Assembly (NCBI GenBank): GCA_012841005.1
Contig: DUVO01000054.1
Location: 1 to 18,870, forward strand
Source: Bacillota bacterium
GTDB lineage: Bacteria; Bacillota; DTU030
Reading direction: 5' to 3'
DNA length: 18,870 bases
The notes beneath the pieces are model-generated. The model was not told the DNA's origin. It did not search any database and was given only the letters and a program-made list of their open reading frames with translations. The position numbers and the translations under genes were made by a program. Position 1 is the first letter of the stretch, and each line of letters begins with the position of its first letter. This document shows, one piece after another, positions 1-8,180 of this stretch.

Positions 1-126
1 ACCAGTTTCCGCTGGCTTCCTTCAGATTCTGCGTCGCCGCAGACACCCTTGCCTTAAGCTAACGGCTACTGCTACCTTCACCGCTCGGGACTTTCACCCT
101 AGAGACAGCGCCCATGCCGGGCGCAC
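1..126 (-). mobile_element. 5' end of a group IIC intron (partial, continues off the left edge)
   Basis: Read on the minus strand from 126 downward, the sequence starts GTGCGCCCGGCATGGGC. It then has the small hairpin GGGTGAAAGTCCC, followed by TTAGCTTAAGGCAAGGGTGT and GAATCTGAAGGAAGC. These blocks are the conserved start and domain I of bacterial group II introns of the type represented by the Oceanobacillus iheyensis group IIC intron. The first intron base is 126. The upstream exon ends in a transcription terminator, which is the usual target of class C introns. Only about 126 nt of domain I lie in the window. The reverse-transcriptase/maturase ORF, if present, would be to the left, so I cannot say whether the copy is intact. 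Confidence 0.85.
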
Positions 127-155
127 TGAAAACCGGAGGCTTCCTCGCCTCCGGT
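127..155 (-). terminator. serS intrinsic terminator, interrupted by the intron
   Basis: A 9-bp perfect stem (132-140 with 147-155) and a 6-nt loop lie 59 nt after the serS stop. On the minus strand the stem is followed by TTTCA and then directly by the intron start. The T tract is therefore cut short by the insertion. The placement matches group IIC target choice, which recognises the terminator stem-loop. Confidence 0.8.
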
Positions 156-214
156 GAAGTAACCAGTCAAACTGTCTTATAGCTGAGCCCAAAAACCCTT
201 TCCCAGTAATGCCA

Positions 215-1516
<1,302 letters not shown>

Positions 1517-1519
1517 TCA

Positions 1520-1763
1520 CAAATATAACCCCCCGCCCGTCAGGGACGAGGGGTTCCCGCGTTGCCACCCTGCTTAACCCCATACCAAAGATTCGCTTTG
1601 GGGTTCTCTCCTGGTGCTGTAACGGGCAGACCCGGCCGGTCCCGGCAACCGGAGGTCTGCGGGACTCGACTACTCCAGGGGGGATTCACCGGCTGGCCGG
1701 GTTAGTTTCCACCAACCACTAACTCTCTGAACCGGCTGGCACCGGTTACTCGTCCCTTTCACC
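1520..1763 (-). promoter_or_regulatory. serine-specific T-box leader of serS
   Basis: On the minus strand the leader opens with GTGAAAGGGACGAGTA (stem I base and AGTA loop E), then an AGAGAG-containing distal arm. The specifier region reads GGTGAATCCCCCCTGGAG, in which the codon after GAA is TCC (1684-1682), a serine codon. The conserved T-box AGGGTGGCAACGCGGG is at 1571-1556. It is followed by a terminator hairpin (about 1526-1554, roughly 12 bp with G-U pairs) and a short T-rich run. Uncharged tRNA-Ser(GGA) should pair with TCC and with the T-box bulge, favouring the antiterminator and serS transcription. The specifier was assigned by its position relative to CTGGAG, not by a full fold. Confidence 0.93.
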
Positions 1764-1785
1764 ATATTTTCCCCTATTTACCGCA

Positions 1786-1814
1786 ATTATACTAAAATTC
1801 TCTCCCAAAGGCAA
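1786..1814 (-). promoter_or_regulatory. sigma-A promoter for serS
   Basis: On the minus strand TTGCCT (1814-1809) is followed by a 17-nt spacer and a perfect TATAAT (1791-1786). The expected start lies about 15 nt upstream of the first recognisable T-box sequence. Confidence 0.8.
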
Positions 1815-2037
1815 GGATAACCACCCCTGGACTGTCGCCAGAGGTCACCGCAAACATCACAGCCTATTCCGAAAAAGAGGTATACCTTTTTTATTTCCAC
1901 CTGAACCCGGGTTTTCCTCCCCGAAGCCCCGGGAAATCTTCTCCCCCTGCTGCCGCACTTCTCGCCCCTATCTGCCGTACAATAAGGTAGCAACCAGGGA
2001 AAAAAGAAAGTACCGAGTCCTTGAGGGGTGGAAACAT

Positions 2038-2991
2038 ATGGACATCTTCCAATTGACGAAGGGAAAAAGCCCCCTGGTGGGACTGGCCTTGGGCGGAGGC
2101 GGGCTTCGGGGCGCAGCCCATATAGGGGTTCTTAAAACACTCCAGTCGGAAGGCATTGTGCCTGATTTCCTGGCCGGCACCAGCGCCGGCAGCGTCATAG
2201 CCGGGCTTTTTGCCACCGGATATACTCCGGAAGAAATAGAGTCCCTCCTCTCTGCGGTGACACCTGGTGAACTGTGGGATCCGGCCCTGGGACGGGGCTT
2301 TTTGTTACTGCTGGGTTTGACCGGGTTCCTGCCCCTGGATACCACCTTCAGCCCCCGCTGGATTCCCCATCTCCCCCTGGGTCTGCTCAAAGGGGAAAAA
2401 CTGGAAAGGCTCCTGCTAAAGGTTACCCGGAACCAGTATTTTCACCAACTTCGGCTGCCCCTGGCCGTAGTGGCCACAGAACTAAATACCGGCGCAGAGG
2501 TAATATTCTGCTCTCCCCAGACCAGGGAAAAGCTCGCCTCCCGCCTCCCCGGGAGGATTTTTATAACCAACCAGCCCCTGGGAGTGGCCCTCAGGGCCAG
2601 CACCGCTATTCCCGGCATTTTTTTCCCCAAACAGGTGGGGAATAGGCTCCTGGTGGACGGGGGGCTGAAGAACAATGTGCCGGCGGTGATCGTCAAGGCC
2701 TGGGGAACCCGGGTGGTGCTTGCCGTAGATTTGGAGTTTGCCAGCCAGCGGGATGACCGGATCGGAAACTTCCTGGAGGTAATGATCCAAACCACGGACA
2801 TAATGGGACAGACCATAACGGATCTGCAGCTTGCTGGAGCTGCCGATTATGTCCTGTATCCCCAAATCTACGATATGAGTCTCCTGGCCCTGGACAAAAT
2901 ACCGGACGCCATTAAGCGGGGGGCCCAGGTCACAGCTGCCGCCCTGCCGGAAATCAAAGACCTGATCCAACGGGCCCAGGCACTGCCATAG
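2038..2991 (+). CDS. patatin-like phospholipase (RssA/YchK type)
   Basis: Predicted Ser-Asp dyad acyl hydrolase of the bacterial patatin family, 317 residues, the usual size for RssA-like proteins. The glycine-rich oxyanion motif GGGGLRG is at 19-25, the nucleophile elbow GTSAGS at 47-52 (Ser49), and the DGG with the catalytic Asp at 207-209. There is no signal peptide, so it is probably cytosolic or peripheral to the membrane, acting on phospholipids or other acyl esters. The true substrate is unknown. The ATG is preceded by GAGGGGTGG. It stands alone between divergent serS and convergent ypeB, so context gives no pathway. All catalytic motifs are present. Confidence 0.92.
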   Translation: MDIFQLTKGKSPLVGLALGGGGLRGAAHIGVLKTLQSEGIVPDFLAGTSAGSVIAGLFATGYTPEEIESLLSAVTPGELWDPALGRGFLLLLGLTGFLPLDTTFSPRWIPHLPLGLLKGEKLERLLLKVTRNQYFHQLRLPLAVVATELNTGAEVIFCSPQTREKLASRLPGRIFITNQPLGVALRASTAIPGIFFPKQVGNRLLVDGGLKNNVPAVIVKAWGTRVVLAVDLEFASQRDDRIGNFLEVMIQTTDIMGQTITDLQLAGAADYVLYPQIYDMSLLALDKIPDAIKRGAQVTAAALPEIKDLIQRAQALP

Positions 2992-3108
2992 AGATTCCAG
3001 CCGCAAAAAAAGACAAATACGAAAGGTGCCGACTCCAGGGTCCCAATGGGAATAGAACCAGAGAAGGCACCTCCATTTATGCCAGAAGCGTCGACCTTGG
3101 CCACCCTC

Positions 3109-4470
3109 TTACATGGCCCTGGTCCCGGCCTCGGTCTCAACCAACTGGAGGATCTTTTCCTCATCCCCTGTCACCGCATTGATATAGACCAGATAGGTGT
3201 CCCCGTTTACCTTCCCCCTGACCTCATAGCACAATTTTTCCTCCAGGTTGCTCATGGGGATAACGGCCAGGCGTGTCCTCTGGACCTCCATCTGGCGGGA
3301 AACTTTCTTTTCGGCTTCTTCCGGGGTCAATTCCGGTTCGGGGAGATCCCGCCGGTGGTGGGCCATCAAAAAACCCATGGCATCATAGGCTATTATTTCC
3401 CCGTCGTCTAAGGCAACGGTCACCTTAACGAGATCCGGATAGATAATTATCCCATCCTCCTGGGAGGCAAAGCTGACCGTCAGCCGGCTGCTTTCCTTGA
3501 TGGTGCCGGTAGGCACCATCTTTGCCAAACCCCGCTTGGCCAAAAAGTCTTCTGCCCTGGTTACGGCCTCTGTAAAGGAGATATTATCCTCCCGGGGAAT
3601 ACGGGAATTTAGCATCCAGACCACATGACCGCCCTGCTGGGACACATCAATGGCGATCTGCCCCTTATCCTCCCCCTCCCTGTCTATGGCAATGCTGTAG
3701 GCAGGAATCCGGCCCCGGGTCTTGCCAATCTCCCCAATTTTATAACCCGCTTCCTCCTCAAGATCCAAAAAGTCAAGGGCAATTTCCCGTGCCTCGGATT
3801 CGCTGATCCTTTCCCCGGTAAGCCCCCTGGGTTCTTGCTCTTCTATATGATCGGAGAAGGGACCGTCATAGGTCAGGGTTGGCGCCTGATCCCGCAGCTT
3901 CTCATCGAGCTTGCTGAAACCATCGGCAATACTTTGCGCCCGGGGAGTGAGCTTTTTGTTCCGGCTCAAAGAAGCAAAGGAACGCCACTGGAAACCGTCT
4001 TCTTCGATCCCCGACATAATTTCCCGCAAGCCCGTGTGGATTTCCCTGGTCTGTTCATGGAGCTGGGCCAGTTGCTGCCACTCCTCGGCCTTAATTTCCA
4101 GACCCCGGGCCTGTTTTTCCGCCAGGATATAGCAGTAGTCTCCCAGCTGGGCCAGATACTGCTGGCTGCGCATCATATTAACCATCCCGATGGGCATATT
4201 GCCCAGGTTCGACCGGGCATTTTCCGCCTCGTGCCAGACACTGGTCAGAAACATGATCCTCTGCCCGCTGGAACCGGAGGCCAGGCTCTTGCCCAAGAGG
4301 CTGTTTAAGTTTTCCATATTTTTCATCAGGTCAAAAAAGGCCCGCTGGTAGCTGGCTTCCAGGGCATATTCCGTTGCCCGGGCCCGCCTTTGGGTCTGCC
4401 AAACCCACCACCCGCCGCCGACAAGAAGCAGCAGGGTCAATCCCAGGGCGATAACCTTTCGTAGATCCAC
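3109..4470 (-). CDS. ypeB: germination protein YpeB
   Basis: A 453-residue protein with one N-terminal membrane segment (about 7-24), a helical central region rich in Leu, Gln and Glu, and C-terminal PepSY-like repeats. The repeats are recognisable from the phrases SESEAREIALDFLDLEEEAG, FTEAVTRAEDFLAKRG and LTPEEAEKKVSRQM. This matches YpeB of Bacillus and Clostridia, an inner-spore-membrane protein needed to deposit and stabilise the cortex-lytic enzyme SleB. Its start is 18 nt after the sleB stop, in the conserved sleB-ypeB order. Family role is known; activity here is inferred from similarity and context. I see no disruption. Confidence 0.93.
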   Translation of the reverse strand: MDLRKVIALGLTLLLLVGGGWWVWQTQRRARATEYALEASYQRAFFDLMKNMENLNSLLGKSLASGSSGQRIMFLTSVWHEAENARSNLGNMPIGMVNMMRSQQYLAQLGDYCYILAEKQARGLEIKAEEWQQLAQLHEQTREIHTGLREIMSGIEEDGFQWRSFASLSRNKKLTPRAQSIADGFSKLDEKLRDQAPTLTYDGPFSDHIEEQEPRGLTGERISESEAREIALDFLDLEEEAGYKIGEIGKTRGRIPAYSIAIDREGEDKGQIAIDVSQQGGHVVWMLNSRIPREDNISFTEAVTRAEDFLAKRGLAKMVPTGTIKESSRLTVSFASQEDGIIIYPDLVKVTVALDDGEIIAYDAMGFLMAHHRRDLPEPELTPEEAEKKVSRQMEVQRTRLAVIPMSNLEEKLCYEVRGKVNGDTYLVYINAVTGDEEKILQLVETEAGTRAM

Positions 4471-4488
4471 CTGCCCTACCTCCTTACT

Positions 4489-5016
4489 TTAAAGTCCAAA
4501 AACATGTTCCCCGATACTGGCGATTATACGCCTGGTCCAGATCCAGGGACTGCTGGCAGTACCCGGATTCCAAAAGAAAAGGGAGCCATAGGAGGGATCC
4601 CAGCCGTTGAGGGCCTGCTCGGCAGCCCGGACATGTTCCTCGGTGACCGGAGCGCTCCAAAAAGTCCCGTTCAGCACCGGCTCAAAGGCCCAGGGTTCAA
4701 AGAGAACCCCCGCCACTGTTCCCGGGAACCGGGGATTCCGGACCCGGTTGACAATCACAGCAGCAACGGCCACCTGGCCCTCGTAGGGTTCCCCCCGGGC
4801 TTCCGAAGCCACCATGCGGGCCAAAAGCCAGATATCATCATAATTCGGTTCCCCAGCCTGGGGGGCGTAGGCTGTTTCGGTTTTCCCGTTGCCGTAGGGT
4901 CCTTCCTTCAGGTGGGTATAGACCCCCACAGCAAGAACCACCACTACCAGGGCGGCAGCCAAACCGAGGCGGAGCCGGTGGTCGCCCTTGCTTCCCCGGG
5001 GTTTTTGCTCAACCAT
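4489..5016 (-). CDS. sleB: spore cortex-lytic enzyme SleB-type hydrolase
   Basis: A 175-residue protein with an N-terminal membrane anchor or uncleaved signal (about 17-34) and a cell-wall hydrolase (Hydrolase_2/SleB) domain at about 62-172. The domain begins with ARMVASEARGEPYEG, where Glu72 is the expected catalytic acid. It also contains the conserved Val-Asn-Arg-Val block and the Phe-Trp-Asn-Pro block near 148-151. SleB is a lytic transglycosylase that opens muramic-delta-lactam cortex peptidoglycan during germination. Bacillus SleB carries an extra N-terminal peptidoglycan-binding domain that is absent here. The gene is first in a two-gene operon with ypeB. The ATG has a GGGAGG ribosome binding site. 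Confidence 0.9.
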   Translation of the reverse strand: MVEQKPRGSKGDHRLRLGLAAALVVVVLAVGVYTHLKEGPYGNGKTETAYAPQAGEPNYDDIWLLARMVASEARGEPYEGQVAVAAVIVNRVRNPRFPGTVAGVLFEPWAFEPVLNGTFWSAPVTEEHVRAAEQALNGWDPSYGSLFFWNPGTASSPWIWTRRIIASIGEHVFGL

Positions 5017-5200
5017 TTTTTCAACCTCCCTGTAGATAAAATTGTGATTCTATTGACGCCTTCGGCTCCAGCAATTTGTCCCATCTTAGATTTCCCCGGA
5101 ACATGCTCTTCAATACAAGCATATTTCCCCCTCGATTTAATTACATCTTTACCTCGCCTTGAATATAGTGTATTGAGGTTCGCGGAAGGGAGGTAACTCG

Positions 5201-6229
5201 ATGGAAAGACTGCGTAGGATCCTCAAGAAGGCAAAAAACCGCCTCTTTCCCCTGCGCAATGTGGTGGGGGTTGGTCTCGGCTACAAGGAAACCGGCCGGG
5301 AGAATACCGGCGAACTCTCGGTGGTTGTCTTTGTTTCCCGAAAAGAGCACCACCGGGACCTGGGGCCTGACGATACCATCCCCCGTACCATAGATGCAGT
5401 ACCTACCGATGTGGTGGAAATCGGGGAGGTTAAATTCCTGGTCGAACGCACGGGAAAGTTGCGGCCGGCCAAACCCGGAATTAGTATTGGACACCAGCAG
5501 ATTACCGCCGGTACCCTCGGCGCCCTGGTCAGGGACAACGATACAGGTGAGGTGCTGATACTTTCCAACAACCACGTCCTGGCCAATTCGACCAACGGCC
5601 ACGACGGGAGGGCAGCCCTTGGGGATATGATCCTCCAACCGGGGCCCTACGATGGGGGGACCCAGGATGATGCCATCGCCGTTCTCCATCGCTTTGTTCC
5701 CATCAACGCTGAACTCCGCTCCCCTGAATGCGCCGTAGCAAAACTGGCCGAAAGGATCGAAAACCGGATATTGCGCGTGGTGCGGCCGGATTATAAGGTA
5801 CAGTTCTTAAAGGCAGAAGCAAAGGGCAACTTGGTAGACTGCGCCGTCGCCAAACCCCTTTCCCCCCGGCTGGTCAGCCCGGAAATTGTGGAAATCGGTT
5901 ACGTCAATGGTGTGGAAACAATGAAGCCGGGCCTGAAGGTCCAGAAAAGCGCGCGTACTACAGGCCTTACCCGGGGTGAAATCAAAACCATCGCCACCAC
6001 CCTGCGGGTACAAATGGCACCGGATACCTATGCCATATTCACCGACCAGGCGGTGGCCGATTTGCAGAGTGCCGGAGGGGACAGCGGTTCCCTGGTCCTC
6101 GATGAAGAAAACAACGCCGTCGGCCTTCTCTTCGCAGGCTCCGACAAATACACGATAATTAACCAGATAAACTATGTCCTGGACCAGCTGGGGGTCAGCC
6201 TGGTCACGGGAAAGGAGGATGAAAAATGA
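5201..6229 (+). CDS. trypsin-fold serine protease without signal peptide
   Basis: A 342-residue protein with a full chymotrypsin-type triad in order: His125 in SNNHVLAN, Asp213 in NLVDCAVAK, and Ser295 in AGGDSGSLV. The N-terminal 80 residues (with GVGLGYKE near 23-30) form a separate small domain, followed by the protease domain from about 95. The closest idea I have is the family of intracellular trypsin-like proteins related to plant NAL1, found as uncharacterised proteins in Clostridia and Bacilli. There is no signal peptide or TM segment, so it appears cytosolic. The substrate is unknown. AAGGGAGGT lies at good spacing before the ATG. Its stop overlaps the start of the next small gene (ATGA), suggesting translational coupling. 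Confidence 0.82.
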   Translation: MERLRRILKKAKNRLFPLRNVVGVGLGYKETGRENTGELSVVVFVSRKEHHRDLGPDDTIPRTIDAVPTDVVEIGEVKFLVERTGKLRPAKPGISIGHQQITAGTLGALVRDNDTGEVLILSNNHVLANSTNGHDGRAALGDMILQPGPYDGGTQDDAIAVLHRFVPINAELRSPECAVAKLAERIENRILRVVRPDYKVQFLKAEAKGNLVDCAVAKPLSPRLVSPEIVEIGYVNGVETMKPGLKVQKSARTTGLTRGEIKTIATTLRVQMAPDTYAIFTDQAVADLQSAGGDSGSLVLDEENNAVGLLFAGSDKYTIINQINYVLDQLGVSLVTGKEDEK

Positions 6230-6393
6230 CCGAGCGACAAGAATGCCACTCCAAAGTGAACCCCTTTACCTTGTTTCTGATTCTAATCCTGCTGCTGGCC
6301 TCCACCGGTACCCTGGCCGTCCTCGTGGATGCCCTTCGCTCCCTTGTAACAATGCCCTCTCTGGAGACATACCATAGCAAAGAAGAAGGTTAA
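6226..6393 (+). CDS. small single-pass membrane protein, unrecognised (55 aa)
   Basis: The ATG at 6226 overlaps the protease stop by 4 nt and is preceded by AAAGGAGG (6211-6218) at normal spacing. The protein has a polar N-terminus (MTERQECHSK), one strong hydrophobic segment at about 14-37 containing FLILILLLAS, and a short acidic tail ending KEEG. I do not recognise it. The overlap with the protease gene and the strong ribosome binding site support real translation. It could anchor, inhibit or be a substrate of the protease, but this is speculation. It ends about 105 nt before the next gene. Confidence 0.65.
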   Translation: MTERQECHSKVNPFTLFLILILLLASTGTLAVLVDALRSLVTMPSLETYHSKEEG

Positions 6394-6428
6394 ATTAACG
6401 TCTGCCTTGGGCTGCCTTAATAAGTCCG

Positions 6429-6451
6429 GTCAGGACGGTGCCCGTCCTGAC
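6429..6451 (+). other. stable hairpin between the protease pair and the paralogue array
   Basis: A perfect 10-bp GC-rich stem, GTCAGGACGG with CCGTCCTGAC and a 3-nt loop, lies 35 nt after the 55-residue gene and 47 nt before the next start. It is followed by TTGTG rather than a clear T run. It may be a weak terminator or an mRNA processing or stability element separating the two gene groups. Confidence 0.5.
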
Positions 6452-6498
6452 TTGTGCCCCTGGCAAGAGGATTTCTATTGGCAAGGGAGGGAAAAACA

Positions 6499-6825
6499 GT
6501 GCCAATGACCCAATTAGAAGCCAAGGATATAACCTTTTTCCTCGCCGTCAAGCCTTATATGAGTACAAAAGCGCAACGGCTGCTGGATATAATCCTGCTC
6601 CTCAGTAATCCCGGTATCCAGTCCCCGGGGGATTCCCTGGATCCGGTTCCCATCCTCACCTTACTGAACCTGGCGAAGAACATGGCCTCCTCTCCTTCCC
6701 CTCACCTCCCCGAACCGGAACTACCCCAGGGGCTGGAGCTGGTGGAGCCGGTAGAAGGGGAGGAAGAAGGGGCAGGGGAGAAGGAAGAGCAAGGAGGGGA
6801 AGCAAATGAACCGGATACCCCTTGA
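6499..6825 (+). CDS. small paralogue A of a tandem family (108 aa), unrecognised
   Basis: The GTG at 6499 lies 8 nt after GGGAGG and is preferred over the ATG at 6505 (14 nt spacing). Residues 5-35 carry the shared module DITFFLAVKPYMSTKAQRLL. A second module, a Pro-containing turn then a Leu-rich helix (LDPVPILTLLNLAKNM), is at about 47-62. The C-terminal 40 residues are a Pro/Glu/Gly-rich acidic tail that the two following paralogues lack. There is no TM segment, signal or known domain. It is the first of three tandem related genes and its end overlaps the next start by 20 nt, so they are almost certainly co-transcribed. Function unknown. Confidence 0.75.
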   Translation: MPMTQLEAKDITFFLAVKPYMSTKAQRLLDIILLLSNPGIQSPGDSLDPVPILTLLNLAKNMASSPSPHLPEPELPQGLELVEPVEGEEEGAGEKEEQGGEANEPDTP

Positions 6826-7024
6826 ACCAAGGGACATCTCCGTCCTGGAAGCCCTCAAACCTTTCCTGAGCCCCAGGGGGCAAGGGCTTGTGGATATAAT
6901 GACTAACTTTGTCCGTGTTTTCAATACCGGGCAAGAAGAAAGCTTTGACCCGGAGGCTTTAGTAAACCTGGTAAGGATCCTGCGCCAGGAAAGGATTGTC
7001 CAAAGGGATGCCCGCCCAAGCTGA
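6806..7024 (+). CDS. small paralogue B of the tandem family (72 aa), unrecognised
   Basis: The ATG is preceded by AAGGAGGGG within the end of paralogue A. The protein keeps both modules of the family: DISVLEALKPFLSPRGQGL at about 10-28, then FDPEALVNLVRILRQE at about 47-62. It lacks the acidic tail of A and ends with a short basic segment. It looks like two amphipathic helices with no membrane segment. It aligns without large gaps to A (6499) and C (7041) in residues 5-30, so the three arose by tandem duplication. Function unknown. Confidence 0.78.
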   Translation: MNRIPLEPRDISVLEALKPFLSPRGQGLVDIMTNFVRVFNTGQEESFDPEALVNLVRILRQERIVQRDARPS

Positions 7025-7040
7025 TAAAGGAGGAGAGATT

Positions 7041-7241
7041 ATGAACAACGTCCCCTTTGATTCCAAAGATCTTTCCCTAATCCTCGCCATTAAGCCCTTT
7101 CTTACCCCCCAGGGTCAGAAAACCATTGACGGCTTTATCAGCATCCTGGAAGTTCTGGGACGCCCGGCAGAAGCCAGCAGAAAGGAAAAACCCGACACCC
7201 AGGCGGTAGCCAGTCTCATCCGGTTGTTGAGTGAAGAATAA
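7041..7241 (+). CDS. small paralogue C of the tandem family (66 aa), unrecognised
   Basis: Start chosen at the ATG 7041, which has AAAGGAGGAG at ideal spacing. Upstream in-frame starts overlap gene B and have no ribosome binding site. The first module is DLSLILAIKPFLTPQGQKTI (about 9-28). The second is shorter and reads PDTQAVASLIRLLSEE at the C-terminus. It is 16 nt after paralogue B and is followed after about 40 nt by an intrinsic terminator, so it closes this three-gene unit. No known domain. Confidence 0.78.
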   Translation: MNNVPFDSKDLSLILAIKPFLTPQGQKTIDGFISILEVLGRPAEASRKEKPDTQAVASLIRLLSEE

Positions 7242-7282
7242 ACTACGGGTTAACGGCCGGGGCCACCATAACAGGCGAGGAC

Positions 7283-7321
7283 AAAAAACCCCTGTTTCCG
7301 GTATGGAACAGGGTTTTTTTC
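7283..7321 (+). terminator. intrinsic terminator after the three-paralogue unit
   Basis: CCCTGTTTCC pairs with GGAACAGGG (one bulged T, 5-nt loop), preceded by AAAAAA and followed by TTTTTTT. It lies between paralogue C and the YbaB-like gene. Either the downstream genes have their own promoter, which I could not identify in the 57-nt gap, or partial read-through occurs. Confidence 0.88.
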
Positions 7322-7377
7322 ACTCCCAGGCAAGTATCTTGGGTCAGGTGAATATAGTAAACCGAGGAGGTGTTAAA

Positions 7378-7680
7378 ATGGACAATTTTATGGAAAGACT
7401 CCGTTCCGAGTTGGAACTTATCCAAACCGGTTTAAAGGAAAAAACAGTTGAAGCCACTGCCGCCGACGGTTTGGTAAAGGTTACAGCCAACGGCCACCAG
7501 GAGTTAACAGCCGTTTTTCTTGACCCCCTGGCCCTTTATCCGAAGAACCAGGCTCCCCTGGAAGAGGCAGTATTGGAAGCCGTCAATGAAGCCATCCACC
7601 TTTCCCGGCAACTCTTGCGGGAGGAGATTTCCCGCCTGGCCGGTGGTATAAACCAGGCCGAGTTCCCCGATTTTTTCTAA
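7378..7680 (+). CDS. YbaB/EbfC-family nucleoid-associated protein
   Basis: A 100-residue protein with the YbaB/EbfC layout: an N-terminal helix (about 1-22); a central sheet with the block KTVEATAADGLVKVTANG (about 22-39), matching the family's KTVEGSAGGGAVKV-like pattern; DPLAL near 51; and a long C-terminal helix (about 59-88) ending in a Gly-Gly and a Phe-rich tail. YbaB dimers bind DNA and act as nucleoid proteins or regulators. It is not next to dnaX-recR, where the canonical ybaB sits, so it is likely a second, divergent copy. GAGGAGGTG precedes the ATG. Its neighbours on both sides are small unknown proteins. Confidence 0.85.
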   Translation: MDNFMERLRSELELIQTGLKEKTVEATAADGLVKVTANGHQELTAVFLDPLALYPKNQAPLEEAVLEAVNEAIHLSRQLLREEISRLAGGINQAEFPDFF

Positions 7681-7721
7681 GTCCCGGGGGAGAATTCTCC
7701 CGCCGAAAGGATGTGGTACAT

Positions 7722-8180
7722 GTGGCCGAGCAACAGGGAAGTCCTTCTCCCGACCGGCCTGAATTTATGGATGCGGTGGTACACCTTTTACACCGTCAGG
7801 GGGAAAAGCTCAACCCCGCCGAGCTCCTTGGTTTCTTAAGCCTCTTTAATCTCCTGGGAATTGTGAGTTTCTTAAACAAGGGGGGGAACAGTACCCCTCG
7901 GGGTTTGGAGGCCTTTTCCACCCTGGCCCAGGATTTGGCAAAGAAAGAGACCGGGGGCAGCAGCGCTGCGGGCTCCCAGTCCTTGCTCCATAACCTCATG
8001 GCTCTGCTGGAGTCCAAAGGGGGGCAAAAGCTGAATCCCGCCAGCTTATTAGCCCTGGTCAACCTGCTGGGCGAAACAGGCACGAAGGAAAAGGAACCGG
8101 AACCACCGGAGCAGGAGCCGAAAGGGGAGCAACCCCCGGCCAGCCAGGAGCAAAGTCTCAGGGAAGAAAAAAGTGAGTAA
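7722..8180 (+). CDS. 152-aa protein with internal repeat, unrecognised
   Basis: The GTG at 7722 is 10 nt after AAAGGA. A GTG at 7713 is too close to that site, and the start could also be an ATG about 16 codons further in. Two copies of a helix motif occur: GEKLNPAELLGFLSLFNLLG, and about 75 residues later GQKLNPASLLALVNLLGE. Between them is STPRGLEAFSTLAQDL, which loosely resembles the KPF-x-SP-x-GQ module of the small paralogues. The C-terminal 40 residues are Glu/Pro/Gln-rich, like the tail of paralogue A. It is 41 nt after the YbaB-like gene and probably shares its transcript. No known domain; likely soluble and helical. Confidence 0.75.
   Translation: MAEQQGSPSPDRPEFMDAVVHLLHRQGEKLNPAELLGFLSLFNLLGIVSFLNKGGNSTPRGLEAFSTLAQDLAKKETGGSSAAGSQSLLHNLMALLESKGGQKLNPASLLALVNLLGETGTKEKEPEPPEQEPKGEQPPASQEQSLREEKSE

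Noticed and set aside
3024..3072. Inverted repeat AGGTGCC ... GGCACCT between the phospholipase and ypeB
   Set aside because: The arms are 35 nt apart and no T run follows, so it is not a convincing terminator.
5017..5200. Possible sigma-G promoter for sleB (GAAATA-N16-CATGTTC on the minus strand near 5100-5128)
   Set aside because: Both boxes are partial matches and the leader would be long, so it is not strong enough to call even though sleB is sigma-G-controlled in Bacillus.
6394..7377. Sporulation-type promoters for the paralogue array and the YbaB gene
   Set aside because: No CATAnnnTA or sigma-G/E pair at workable spacing was found. TGAATA near 7349 would place a -10 on the start codon.
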